Assembly: GCA_031841125.1 (NCBI GenBank)
Contig: CM063114.1
Coordinates: forward strand, 43,793,574 to 43,857,573
Length of the DNA stretch: 64,000 nucleotides
Direction: 5' to 3'
From: Acanthococcus lagerstroemiae
Lineage: Eukaryota > Arthropoda > Insecta > Hemiptera > Eriococcidae
The translations under genes and the position numbers were made by a program. How positions within the stretch are numbered: position 1 is the first letter of the stretch; each line of letters starts with the position of its first letter. The notes beneath the pieces were generated by a model. The model was not told the origin of the DNA and made no database searches. It worked only from the letters and a program-made list of their open reading frames with translations. Positions 1-10,723 of the stretch are shown here, one piece after another.

Positions 1-1209
1 TTTCTAGGAAATATTTCGTTGACCAGGCATTTGTCAAATTTATAGGGATTTTCTAAAAATTGTATTTGCAGATTGCAGATTTCAGATGTCATAAAACGTT
101 GACAATACTATATCGGTTTTTGAATTGTATACTTAGCTGAAGTGAAATTCTATGCTGCATAAGTTTAGTTCTTTTCATTTGTCCATAGAAACGAATATTT
201 TTCGAGTAAAATCTAAAAATGTGACTAGTTGCCATCTGATGAAGTGTGAAAGTGGAGTAACTTGCCAGTGAAGCTGCGGATGTATCTTATGGTGGAACCA
301 GAAGTCAAATCGCTTTGACTGAGCTCATAGAAAGCATCACTGGCACCAGTAACACGTATCTGGTGGCACCTTCCTCTCTCTGCTAGATAAAACCCAGGAT
401 ATCTTTCATGTTCAATAAATCAACAGGTTGTGTTCTTGGCGTACCCATGTGCAAAGAATCCAAGACTGAGAAGAAAGAAAATTGGAAAGGTTCTGAAAGA
501 CTAGACAAGGTTGGAAAAAAGACTCGACCAGACATCCTGAAGACTCATACGGACTCGAAAAGTGGATCGAAAAGAGCTGCGAAGACTTAAAATTCGATTA
601 GATTGGAAGCGTCTCAACCAGACCCGAGGAAGACTTGAGCCGTTTTAAAGGTTATAGTCCAAAATCTCTGGGCTTAGCACGAAATCCGTCTCAGTATTGA
701 TCCCATCGTAAGCATCACTGTCATCGGTACTCTGTACCTCTCCCTTCCCCCGCTTACTACACCACAAGATATCGCTCCTATTCAACAAATCAGCATGATC
801 TATTTCCGCGTGTTCTTCCCCGCCCAACTACATTAAGATTTCAAATTCAACATTAAAACTAATTATAGTCTCACGCTTTCAAGTGACAGAGGAGGCCGTT
901 TTTCCGTGTAAAATACACCGCCGTCCCACATTCGTAATTTAGACTGTGCCAGTGTGCCGCATGCAAACCAGTAAGTTAATTTAGTCTAGATCAATGCTAA
1001 AATGAGGAAGACGAAGGTCAAGATACGTTTGTTATTTTCCGAAAAGGAAGAAGGTTGTTTTCTATCTACGCTGAGCAATTTTGACAGCCGAACAAAAACC
1101 GAACGCGTAAATGAGAATTGTGTGGTTAACCAGGCTAACCTCATTCGAAACTAAACCGAGAAATCTCGAAATTCGATTTTTTTTATTAGGTTTCCCATTC
1201 GATTTATAA
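1..1209. other. AT-rich stretch without a recognisable gene
   Basis: No gene is supported. Two segments, about 300-470 and 690-830, look like diverged copies of one sequence: both contain AAGCATCACTG followed about 65-70 bases later by a GATATC...TTCAA.AAATCA block. On the minus strand both read roughly as DLLN..DIL before diverging, and the first has an internal stop. This may be decayed transposon coding sequence, but I cannot name a family. Confidence 0.4.
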
Positions 1210-2112
1210 CTTTTCTTTTGTCATGATGACAATGGAAGTGGTGCTAACAGGACATCCTAGGATATAAACTGTTATTTGGCGCATTCTCTCAGAGATTAAC
1301 TTATCAAGCTGACCTTGGGTAGGGCACACAGATGTGTTTTGTCATCAGACATTGTAAGCTAGGTCCTGAGATCCTCATGTCTCTCGTCACAATCACAATA
1401 GAAGTGGTACCAATATGACATCTCACTAGTAAAATGAGGAACAGAAACTGTTATTTGGTGCATTCTCTCAGAGATGAAAACGTACCAAGATGACCTTGTG
1501 TGGGATGTTCATGTGTTTTATCATCAGACATTGTAAGCTAGGTCGTGAGATCCTCATGTTCCTTGTCACGATTACGATGGACGTGGTGCTAATATATGAC
1601 ATTCCCAGTAGTAAAATTGTACCCGTTAAGGATAGAAACTGTTATTTGGCACATTCTCTCACAGATGCACACGTATCAAGCTGACCTTGGGTGGGGCACA
1701 CATGTGTTTCGTCATCAGACATTCTAAGCTAGGTCTTGGGATCCTTATGTCTCTTGTCACTATTACAATGTGGTATTAATATGACATCCCGGTAGTAAAA
1801 TGGTACCCATTGAGGATAGAAATTATAATTGGACGCATTCTCTCAGAGATGGAAACGCATCAAGCTGACTTGAGTGGGGCGTAGATGTGTTTTGTTACTC
1901 TCATTGTGAGCTGTGCCGGGATCCTCATGTCTTGTGTCACGATTACACTGGAAGTGGTATTAATACCACATCCCACTGGTAAAATGGTATCCATTGAGAA
2001 ACTGTTATTTGGTGTATTATCTCGGAGATTAAAACGTAACAAGCTGACCTTGGGTGCTGGACATGGATATGTTTTATCATCAGATATTGTGAGCTAGGTC
2101 CTGGGATCCCCA
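1210..2112. repeat. Tandem array of ~176-191-bp units (about five copies)
   Basis: The block AAACTGTTATTTGG plus CATTCTCTCAGAGAT recurs near 1,268, 1,444, 1,635, 1,820 and 1,997. Each is followed by a shared segment containing GACCTTGGGT, ATGTGTTTTGTCATCAGAC and GATCCTCATGTCT. Spacing is 176-191 bp and the copies differ by scattered substitutions and small indels, so this is an old satellite-like array. The first copy is partial. Short open frames inside it are by-products of the repeat. Confidence 0.9.
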
Positions 2113-3035
2113 CGCCATTGCACGTGTTGCAAAGTTACTGTCGGTACAATCAGTGCAGTCGGTGACACCCTTGTTTCTTGTTAGATTATCGACTAGGCAA
2201 CTGTTGTGACTGAACTGCCGAATGAGTGATTGTGATTGTGAACTGCGAGCCGTAGTTATTATTGTTAATGTTGACCTTCGTGCACCCTGACAGGTGAGCG
2301 CTGTTGTGACAAGCTACTGCTCAGAATTGATGGGTTCAATCTCGTAGATTCACATAAAGTTAGTTAGGTACAGTCATTAGGCCTCTGAAGATGCTCAAGC
2401 AATTTTACAAACCTTCTTGCAGAACAGGTTACTATTGTCAATTGCTTTAAGGCGTTTGATCTACCTGATGATAAAATGATAAAGCAGTGTTACGAAGCGT
2501 ACTATGTCGATTGCCGACCTATCTGTGCGGAAATCAAAGTTCTCTGTACCTGTGTTATAATCTGCTCTATACTGTGATTCACGTGATCTTCCACCCCTTT
2601 GTTCTAGAAAAGCTAAAAACAGAATTTGATCTGTGAAATCAAATTAGGCTACATAATAATGATTTCGCTCATTCAATTCTCGACAACGAGTTCTCGAAAG
2701 TGTGTTAACTCGTTCTTCTTGTCAAAATTTGATTACCGTAAGTTAATGACCGAAGGAAGATTTCTCAAAATTTCAGAAATAGATGTAAGCGTCGTGTGCC
2801 ATTTCGATCAAAGTCGGAGAAGTAAAGTAAAAAGCGTGAAAGATCGAATCCACATAGTTTTGAGTGGTTGGAGGGGATATGAGTTTCACCAAATTTGAAA
2901 TTTCGAAATCCACTTGAAAAAGAAAAAAGAAGAGATAATATTTTCTTTGGTCTCTTGCAGTCCTATTTGGCGTCAGAAAGCGAGCAAAAAGTTCTGTAAA
3001 TTTTCGTAATAAATATCACGTTTTATTCGGGGGGA
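2113..3035. other. Non-coding stretch, nothing recognised
   Basis: Mixed AT-rich sequence. A 90-codon open frame at 2,626-2,898 has no domain, no signal peptide and no convincing splice context, and I treat it as chance. Confidence 0.4.
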
Positions 3036-3354
3036 CAGGGACGTACCGAAGAGTTTTTCCTGGGGAGGTAAAAATTGTGGAAGTCCCTACTGACTCAACT
3101 AAGAATTCCCAAGTATTAAAGCAACAAAAGAAGAAAAACCTTTTGGCTTGTTGGATTACCCTAATTTCTCAACTCAATTCCCAAGTATCAAAGAAAGAAA
3201 GAAAGAAAGAAAGAAAAAAACAAAAAAATTTTAACTTGTTGGATTTTTCCAACTCGCCTGACTGAAATAGCAACTTTTCTAAACTGCTATATGAAAAATT
3301 CCTACGGGGGGGGGGGGATAAGTTGCCCTCCTACTCCCTATCGGTACGTTCCTG
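3036..3354. mobile_element. Non-autonomous hAT-type MITE, CAGGGACGTACC family
   Basis: Starts CAGGGACGTACCGAAGAG and ends TATCGGTACGTTCCTG, giving imperfect terminal inverted repeats. Internally it has repeated CTCAACT..AATTCCCAAGTAT segments, a GAAA microsatellite near 3,190-3,220 and a G-run near the right end. It is the same family as 12,961-13,326, 61,204-61,557 and 42,167-42,352. No clean 8-bp target duplication is visible here, so this copy is older or its edges are eroded. No coding capacity. Confidence 0.7.
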
Positions 3355-4699
3355 TTTAGGGGTGAAATTTTTTTCGGGGAAGCTTCTGCTCAAAGACCTG
3401 GTGGAAATGATGCAGTTTTTTGAAATCAATTCAAATCAGATCTCAAAATTGAGCTCAAGTGATTATAAGACAAATTTTCATATACCTTCCGAATTTATTT
3501 CAACAACGAATGAAGCTCATAGCTGAATTCCACCAACGATTTTGAATTTGGGAACAAACTTTAGTGAGAATACATAATCAACTGAATGATTTTGATACTC
3601 AAAAATTTCTCTAAACTCTAATTTTGAATGAAAGTTCTCAAATTTCTGAAGTAATTATTGTATATTTTGACCCATATCCCATTTTAGCTATTTCTCTCGA
3701 CTCTCTTGACCTTGAGCAGCTGAGCAGCGGCCCATGACTCTCTCTAAAAATTAATTTTTTGCGATTCCTATGATTGGTCATTAAAAAATGTAGCGCAAGA
3801 TCTATATTCAGAAGAAGGGGAAAGTGAGGGAGCAAAAAGGAGGGAAGGGTGGAGGGGATGAAACAATTGGAAATATAAAAAAGATTTGCACACTCGAGGA
3901 AAATATGGAAAATATGCCGGCTGCAATCCTCCAAAGGGCCCTAAAAAAATACTTAATTTTTACTTTTCAATTTCTGTAGACAGGTAAACATAGACACCCT
4001 GGTAGTTCGTAACTTCATAATCTGTCTTTTTTTTTGGGGGGGGGGCACATCTGAGCCCTGTACGCGAGGTCTGGTACTGCTGAGCAATGCAATGTTTTCA
4101 TTTCAAGAGGACCCCCCCCCCCCCCGCAGTCGGAAAGTTTTGAAACTGATCATTTGAATTTTTCATTTCTTAAGAATGGTTTTTTTTGTTTTGTTTTTTT
4201 TCAATTAATAAGTATTTTGATTGAAAAATCGGCAAATTTTCTATTTTTACAAATTTTGTCGTTGAATTTTATTTAAAAAAAAATATTAGTCGGAAAATTT
4301 TTCTTCTCCCCCCCCCCCTTCCTCCTACGGAAAGTCAAGTTAGTTTTGTCTCGGGCTGCGACTTTGTACTTTCGTTGCGATAAATTTTCTAAGAATATAA
4401 CTACGTAAAGAGAAATTTTTCCATCCACAATTTAAAAAATTGAGAGACTGTGAAATGAGATTGGGATTCCAAGGATCCAATTAGGTCGCAGTAAAAATTT
4501 GATGCAATTATTGAAATCAGTGACTAAAAAGCAGAAATTAGATTTTATTTCTTCATCGCTTTCTCAAGCCGAGTCAGTTTTGCGCATTTTGAACTTACTG
4601 TGAGAGAACGGGGGGGGGGGGGTTGAATCCGTGGATTTGCATTCCATTCTACGCTCAATTTCACGTCGATATATATGAAGATAACGTTGCCTTTAAAAT
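3355..4699. other. Transposon-derived and low-complexity DNA, no gene
   Basis: Contains homopolymer runs of G (about 4,036-4,045 and 4,609-4,622) and C (about 4,112-4,125 and 4,309-4,318). The segment 4,120-4,320 resembles, in inverted orientation, the segment at about 24,060-24,300 (GAAACTG.TCATTTGAATTTT and repeated AATCG.CAAATTTT motifs), so both are copies of one dispersed repeat. Open frames at 3,638-3,934 and 4,545-4,727 have no recognisable domain. Confidence 0.5.
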
Positions 4700-5075
4700 C
4701 AGATATAATTATAATCTTCCATTGCAAACTTCAGGTTTCGGGCCCCTAAATGCAAAATTTGATGGAACAAGACCACCCGAACGACTCCAATTTTGATACT
4801 TTGATTCTCCACGTCAAGTCGAGCTTTGCCTCCTACGAAATTAAAATTTCACTTTTGAAATCTGCAATCCGGATCTGATCAAAAATCATGATTATAATTT
4901 CCCATTGCAAACATCAGGCTTCGGGCCCGTAAATGCAAAATTTAATGGAATATTCAAACAAAACGACCCAAACGACTCCTGTTTTTACACTTTGATTCTC
5001 CACGTCAGGTCGGATTTCGTCTCCCACAAAATTGAAATTTCACTGGCTGAAATTCGGATATGATGAAAAATCGAT
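4700..5075. repeat. Two-copy tandem repeat, ~187-bp unit
   Basis: Both units contain TTCCATTGCAAAC or CCCATTGCAAACATCAGG, then TTCGGGCCC.TAAATGCAAAATTT, then TTTGATTCTCCACGTCA, in the same order. They start near 4,703 and 4,890. The copies have diverged noticeably. Confidence 0.85.
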
Positions 5076-5992
5076 GGCAATCTTCCAGATCAACGATCTT
5101 TTAAACTTTTATGTTGATATCTTGAAGCCCTAATCACTTCCGCTAGTTTGAAGCATCACAGTTTCACCTTGGAGCTTAAATCGAAGCTGGATCAAACATC
5201 TCTAACAGGACGTTCGGATTCAGGGAAGCAGAAAACCAACAATCGCGATACGTTGCTCAATATCCTTTCTTCAGGTAGAGAAATGTTGGTGAATCCCCAG
5301 CCCCCTGTTTGGAACAGAACTGATTTTTCGATCCTCGGAGAAACAGGATTTTAAAATGTCAAGATCCTGCTTGGTTTTTTCCGCCACGCACGGCCTGACT
5401 GGGGAGGCATCTCAGGCCTTACGATCTGTTATGGCCTTGTAGGCCGTTTCTATCGTAATCCGCAACATCCCTGGAGAAATTTTTCAAACTTGTTGACCGG
5501 ACCCCTTACGTTTTGCATCCCAAGGATTAAATCGCTAGGTCGTGCCTGCTTTTCGCAGCTGCTTAGATTGAAGAAGTACAGTGTACCGTTGCAAAATACT
5601 GTCATCCCTGATTGTTCTGAAATTTCGATTACTCTGTTTCAACCCCCCCCCCCCTCTATCTACCTTAAAAGGATTTCTAGCAGAAAAGAGAAAAAAGTGT
5701 CAGTTATCAGCTTTTCGAAGTGCCCCGCTTATGATTTCCTTCCGGCACCTCTGCTCTGAACTTTGATCTGCGCAGATTGATCACATTCGAAACATATGAT
5801 CAACACTGTTGGCAACCCGTTCCTATTTCTAATCCCCGTACAGCCACCTTGTTTCTTCTCAGGACTCCCTCAATTCCAACCACCAGCTTTCCCATGAAAT
5901 AACGTCCAGCACCAATGTGCACAATTCCGGAACCGAAACCGGCAGAAAGTTAGTGCACTGAAAAGTCACGTTTTCTACTGAATGGTACAAAC
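5076..5992. other. No gene recognised; would be intron if the adjacent minus-strand exon is real
   Basis: I looked on the minus strand for a second exon with a phase-1 acceptor and cysteine-rich coding sequence to follow the candidate exon at 5,993-6,053 and found none. There is a C13 run near 5,643-5,655 and short GC-rich inverted words (GGCCTTACGA / GGCCTTGTAGGCC) at 5,390-5,450. Confidence 0.35.
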
Positions 5993-6053
5993 CTGTCGGT
6001 AAGCTGATGAACAGCACTGTTACGAAAACTGCAAAAACCAAGTATCGACTCAT
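5993..6053 (-). CDS. Candidate signal-peptide first exon of a secreted protein (partial)
   Basis: Reading right to left, an ATG at 6,053 opens 20 codons, MSRYLVFAVFVTVLFISLPT, followed by one base and a possible splice donor (ACAG|GTTTGT) at 5,992. The peptide is a textbook signal sequence: a short basic N-terminus, about 14 hydrophobic residues, then small or polar residues. A phase-1 intron right after the signal peptide is the same arrangement as the Ly6 gene at 34,868, and is usual in Ly6 and many other secreted-protein genes. No downstream exon was found, so the family is unknown. The frame reads through the donor for about 45 more codons without gaining any domain, which favours splicing. 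It lies outside the visible inverted repeat and is seen once. Confidence 0.4.
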
Positions 6054-7229
6054 TTTAAAACCGTTTTCGACCACACGAAACCCGAAAAAGTGAGCGGACG
6101 AGAACTCGAACGAGAGAAGTCGGAAGAGAAAAACGATTTCGAGACGGGTACCAAACAACCAGTACTTCTGCGGGCGCCAACAAATGCGAGCCAACGATGC
6201 TTTCGTATTCGTAATCACGATGAAAATAAACTTCACTTAGGATTTGACGGGCCCGTGCGAGGGATCGCGTTCCCCCACGGCACATCCTCCCCACCCAGGT
6301 TTCCATACGACGTTTTTCCTTCGTGTCTTACCGTCCGCGTCGATCGTTTAAATTGAAACAAAAATTCTCGTGGAAATTCCGCCGGTCTTTTTCATTTAAG
6401 TAACTCATCCATAACAATTGGAAACGGCGAAAAAAGAGACCTGCAGTTGGCGGAGGAAAACGAGGTGAGAGAAAAAAAAGGGTCAAGACGATTTTAATTT
6501 TTCATCTAAATCTGGAAACGTAGGTAGATGCGCTGATGGAAAGTGAAATCTGTCAAGAGTTGGCATAAAATTAACTTGGGTTTTTTCTCTCTCGCATTCG
6601 GTTTAATTTCGCGCTCGAGTTTTTAATTCGACTTCTCCCGTATACTCGACTCGAGAGAGTGCTGAGTGGAGAACCGGAGACTGGACCCTCGGACCTGCGC
6701 CTCTATTTCACGACGTACGTGCCCGAAAATGGATGATAATTGTATTCGTGATGTATGCATGTTTGGCGCCACTTTTTCACGCTCGATCAATGTTGAATGT
6801 CGCGCGTGATGTATAAGACCTTTGAATTTTAGCCGTCATGCTGGAGGAGGAGAGTGAATGAGGCAGGTAATCCAACATTGTGATGTATTTAGCTGGAAAT
6901 GCTGATTCTACAGCGAGCATCGATCTCACAGGGAGTGTATATTACCAACAGATCCACTCTGTGGGTCATCCCTTTGAAATTGTAAAACTTGATGATGATG
7001 ATGTATTTCTTGGTCTTTCGACTAGTCGGTTGTGTTTCTGCACTTTTCTCTCACCTGTGCTAATCTTTTCTGAGAAGCATTTACACTTTGTATCCTGCAC
7101 TATCCATTCTTCATAGCTCATTCTTTGCTTTCCTTCCAGTTCTTTCTCTCAACCATTCCCTCTAGCAGTAATAACAATGTTCCTGGATAGGCAAATGTGA
7201 AGATTATCGTACCATAAGCTTACTATCGC
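6054..7229. other. Locally GC/CpG-richer DNA upstream of the candidate exon, no gene
   Basis: The part nearest 6,054-6,350 is richer in CpG than its surroundings (GCGGGCGCC, GACGGGCCCGTGCGAGG, CGTCCGCGTCGATCG), as expected of a 5' UTR or promoter for a minus-strand gene. GAGAG-type words occur at 6,585-6,665. From about 6,720 to 7,229 I see nothing beyond a short GATGATGATG run near 6,991. Confidence 0.3.
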
Positions 7230-8440
7230 ACACATCAAAAATTCTAGTTAGGATAATAAATAAGAGAATACAAAATGAAGTGGAAAAAGAGTGGGAGAAC
7301 ATAAGTGTGAACTTAGAAAAAGGTAGATGAACTATGGAAACAATATTATGTTTGAGGCTTTTATTGGAAAAAAGACTGAAAAAGGTTTGAATACATATGA
7401 AGGGTAAAGAATCAAAATTCAAAACGCCATTTTACTTCAAGGACGCAAATATAGGCAAAATACTGTACACGGGTGCAGGAATATCTTTGCTGCGCCTGTG
7501 AATGTGCGATATATATATAACATACTCCATGTTCACAGGGGCAGCAAAGATATCCCTGCACCCGTGTACAGTATTTTGCCTATTTGCGGCCTTGAAGTAA
7601 AATGGAAAATGGGAGTGTTCTGATTCTTCACCCTTCATTTGGAGCATTTGTAGATTTAGAAAAAACTGTTGATAATATTGGATAGGCAAAAAAGTTTCAA
7701 CTATTGAAGGGGTAGGAGTTAAGTATAAAGAAAGAAGAGTAATATGGAATTCATATAAGAATCAAAAGGCTCAAATACGAATAGAGGATGAAGTGGGAGA
7801 AGTTAAAATTCAAAACTGAGTGAGACAAGGTTACTATTTGTCACCAGTAGTGTTTAACCTATTTATAGAAAAAGTAATTGATGAAATGGATGAAAGGAAA
7901 TTAGGCGTGATAAATACGAGAAAGTATAGAAACACTAATGAAAACATTGAAAACATTGGATAAAAAATTGAAAACAAAAAATAAAATAAAGATGGGAAAA
8001 AATGAAAAAAAGTGATGGTAGTTATTATATAAAAATAAAATTCAATAAATATGGAAATAGAAGGTAAAAAATAAAGGAAGTAAAGGAATTTAAATGCTTA
8101 GGGAAAGTCTGATAACGCTAGATGGAAGAAATAAAGAGTAGAATGGAACAAGCTAATAGAGCTTTCTCTCAAAAGGGAGACATATTGATAGCAAATATAC
8201 ATAACTGAGATTTCTTCAAAAGTATGTATAATTGGAGTATAGCACTGTATAGGTGTGAGACCTGGACAATAGGAACGATAAAAGCTTTTGAAGTGCGGTG
8301 TTATCGGAGAACGTTGAAAATCAGATGGACAGAAAAGATCAGGAATGAGGAAGTATCAAGGCGAATTGGAACTAAAAGAGAAATTTGGAATATAATCGTA
8401 AAGAGAAGAGTTAAATAGGTCATAATATAAAATATCCGAG
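7230..8440 (+). pseudogene. Decayed LINE reverse transcriptase (RTE-like)
   Basis: Conceptual reading gives, in order: RIINKRI and EKGR.TMETI..LR.L.EKRL (RT start; compare GFRKGRST), FGAFVDLEKTVDNI (motif A region, about 7,643-7,680), VRQGYYLSPVVFNLFIE (motif B region, about 7,825-7,872), and the C-terminal part SIALYRCETWTIG...AFEVRCYRRTLKIRWTEKIRNEEV.RRIG (8,236-8,370). The last part is the sole long frame. Stops and frameshifts separate the blocks and the region between motif B and the C-terminal part is badly degraded. A palindromic insertion (7,397-7,637) splits it. The order and motifs fit RTE-type LINE ORF2; the clade is inferred from memory of motifs, not a search. Confidence 0.75.
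7397..7637. mobile_element. 241-bp foldback (hairpin) insertion inside the LINE RT
   Basis: The two halves are near-complete inverted copies: ATGAAGGGTAAAGAATC...CAAAATACTGTACACGGGTG at the left and CACCCGTGTACAGTATTTTG...GATTCTTCACCCTTCAT at the right. They meet at an AT-rich centre near 7,517. Removing it joins AATACAT to TTGGAGC and the LINE reads KGLNTFGAFVD in one frame, so the insertion is precise. It encodes nothing. Family unknown; it resembles a small foldback MITE. Confidence 0.85.
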
Positions 8441-8519
8441 GATATTAATATTACTGCTAGAGGGAATGAGAATCGGAATTTTTTGCTTGGAATCTTGCAG
8501 CCTATAAGAAATGAAAAGC

Positions 8520-8937
8520 CCAGCCGCCTAGAACCGTGGAGTTCCCTCGAAGGTTCTTATTGATCTTATTCCTCAAATTTCTCTTTTACAAGACTTTTGA
8601 ATACTACCCGTCTGGTATGGGATATGAGGAACTGTTGCAGGGATTGGAGGCAAGGCGTAGGACAATTTCCTTATTATTCCTCTACGACCTGATGCGGTGC
8701 AGAGTTGTGGAGCCAGAACTCCTCTCAAAAATCAATCTATGGGTACCTAGGGCTAACAGCCGGTCCATGCAAATGTTCCGCACCCCATCCAAACGTACGG
8801 ATATCCTGGGAAACAGTGTCTTATCTAGAGCATTGGATCAATATAATAGACTGTGTTTGAGCTGTCCGGACCTTGACATATTTTACCAAGGTATAATTTC
8901 CGTAAGACCATCCTGCAGGCTAAAGATTAGGAAATGA
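8520..8937 (+). pseudogene. LINE ORF2 C-terminal fragment (Jockey/CR1-like)
   Basis: An open frame of 133 residues carries the C-terminal signature seen in Jockey- and CR1-type LINE proteins: E.LQGLEARRRTISLLFLYDL, then SKINLWVPRANSRS, then MFRTPSKRTDILGNSVLSRALDQYN. In these families it lies after the RT domain and thumb and just before the stop. No RT motifs precede it in frame, so this is a 5'-truncated copy, typical of LINE insertion. It is followed by a GAAT microsatellite, a stem-loop and an AAAT tail (8,968-9,250), which fit a LINE 3' end. Confidence 0.7.
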
Positions 8938-8967
8938 GCAAAAGGTGAGAAGAAAAATGAAATAAAG

Positions 8968-9085
8968 AATACGAATGAATGGATGAATGGATGAACGAAT
9001 GAATGAAGGATTGAATGAATGAATGAATGAACGAATTATGAATGAATGATTGAATGAATGAATGACTGACTGAATGAATATAAAT
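8968..9085. repeat. Imperfect (GAAT)n microsatellite
   Basis: About 30 GAAT-type tetramers with scattered variants (GGAT, GAAC, GACT). It sits directly after the LINE C-terminal fragment and probably grew from the element's 3' tail. Confidence 0.9.
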
Positions 9086-9158
9086 ACTATACTCTTAGTT
9101 TTGTATTCTAGTAAACAAATTATTAAGTCTTTAATCTTAAGTGAAATTATTTTGTAAA

Positions 9159-9250
9159 GGTGGTGTCGGCCGTAATTGGTCTACGGACTGTTGTCGGCAC
9201 CACCTCAAAAAATAAACAAATTTAAAATAAAATAAATAAATAAATAAATT
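9159..9250 (+). other. Stem-loop plus (AAAT)n tail, probable LINE 3' end
   Basis: 9,159-9,170 (GGTGGTGTCGGC) pairs with 9,193-9,204 (GTCGGCACCACC) over all 12 positions if two G-U pairs are allowed on the plus-strand RNA. The 22-base loop holds a smaller CGTA/TACG stem (9,171-9,174 with 9,182-9,185). An A-rich tail of AAAT repeats follows (9,218-9,250). LINE reverse transcriptases recognise 3' stem-loops next to short tail repeats, and this arrangement fits that. Ownership by the LINE at 8,520 is inference. Confidence 0.5.
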
Positions 9251-9505
9251 ACTTAGTAATGACATGAATGAAAATGAAACAGCCGTTATTTCACACATCA
9301 TAACGTATATTTCATAGTATTCTTTGGCCACTAACATAAAAACAAGATTTACAATAAAGCTACTAACAGTACACTTTTTCACTTTAGTACGCCCACCTTT
9401 GGGCATATAGGCCTCCCCTACATTGGTTCAGCGTTCACTTGCCCTAACATCTCTACTCCCATAACTTTTAATTTCATCCTCCCATCTTGTTTTCGGTCTT
9501 CCCAC

Positions 9506-9757
9506 TAGACCCGGATTAATGCACGGGCACAGAGGACCCGTGCCCAGGGCGGAACATTTTTGAGGGGCGGAAAAATTTTCGAGTATAATATACAAAAATT
9601 CATTCCCAACTCGCAACTCCCAAGTTCAGAACCAGTACAAACAAAACTTTGAAAAAAAAAATCCAAATGAAAGTTTTTTACAACTTGAAATTGCTCGAAG
9701 GGAAATGGCGCTTCTAAGCGAATGCCCAGGGGCGCTCAAGACCTTAATCCGGCCCTG
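9506..9757. mobile_element. hAT-type MITE inserted in the LINE 3' region
   Basis: It begins TAGACCCGGATTAA and ends TTAATCCGGCCCTG (imperfect terminal inverted repeats). It is flanked by an exact 8-bp duplication CTTCCCAC (9,498-9,505 and 9,758-9,765). Removing it and one duplicate rejoins the LINE C-terminal motif VGRPKTRWEDEI, which proves the boundaries. An 8-bp duplication with CAG/TAG-type termini is the hAT superfamily hallmark. No transposase. Confidence 0.9.
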
Positions 9758-10648
9758 CTTCCCACCCTTCTTACTCCCTCCCTTGATATCCATTCCAGAA
9801 TTCTTTTTTCCCATCTGTCTTCCTCTCCTCTGATTACGTGACCCGTATACCTCATTTACTTTTTTGGAGCCCCAAAAGTTTTCCCATAGGTTTGTTCTTC
9901 TTCTAATTATTTCGTTATCCGAGCTTTTTTGAAATGATATAATTTGACCTAAATATGTGACTTCTTGCGTTACTTCGATTTGATTTCCTTCCACTGCAAT
10001 TTCTGAGTCCCCTGCCTGGTTGGAGAGGAGAACAGTCTTGTCTCAGTGTTAATGCGGAGACTAGCTTTTTACTTACACTGCAAAATTCGTCCAACATTTG
10101 TTGGAGCTCATTTGATTTTTGGAAGATTAATACAACATGGTCTGCAAACTGGAAATTGTAAAACCTTTTCCCGTCAATTTTTATGCATTTTCCCACCCCA
10201 TAACGCAAAACACTTATTCTAGTAAACAATTAAATAAATTTGGAGACAGGGGTCCCCTGCTTTACCCCTCTTTTGATTTTGAATTTTTTCTCCTTTTTTT
10301 GTCTAGCTTTGCCCTCCTCTCCGATTCTTCCTACATATTTTCCAGAATTTTAATAATTTTGTCTCATATTCCTTGTCTGTATAGTGCTTTCCGGAGATAT
10401 GATAAGGATATTGAATCGAACGCTTTTTGAAAATCTATGAAGAGGAGATGGAGAGAGAGTCCATATTCGGTTGTTTTTTCTATCAGTTGAATAATGATAA
10501 AAATATGATCTATTGTAGACCTACCTTTCCGGAATCTGTTCTGGGCTTTGATTCCAGTCCAGCTGGTTATGGATGCGGTTTTTTATTAATTTTTGAGAAT
10601 GTTACGCAGATTGGAGGTAAGACTGATGGGTCTGTAGTTATTCATATC

Positions 10649-10723
10649 GTCGGCTTCGTGACAGAACTCACCAAGTCTTATGTGAATACATAGGACTTGG
10701 TGAGTTCTGCCATGAAGCCGGCG
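10649..10723. mobile_element. 75-bp near-perfect hairpin insertion in the LINE RT
   Basis: GTCGGCTTCGTGACAGAACT... pairs with ...AGTTCTGCCATGAAGCCGGC around a short TGTGAATACA loop, and it is flanked by a 5-bp duplication ATATC (10,644-10,648 and 10,724-10,728). Removing it and one duplicate restores the LINE reading KGDMNNYRP. It is among the smallest hairpin insertions one can delimit by sequence. Present at the mirrored place in the right arm (63,674-63,748). Confidence 0.88.

Noticed and set aside
5859..6236. Single 125-codon minus-strand gene instead of a spliced exon
   Set aside because: The part before the internal methionine at 6,053 and the part after the donor at 5,992 carry no domain, whereas the internal 20 residues form a clean signal peptide at a donor site.
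8968..9085. (GAAT)n run considered as a repetitive-protein coding region
   Set aside because: Simple microsatellite with stops in the plus frames and no conserved frame.
9137..9406. 89-codon minus-strand frame
   Set aside because: It crosses the stem-loop and the AAAT tail and has no domain; a shadow of low-complexity sequence.
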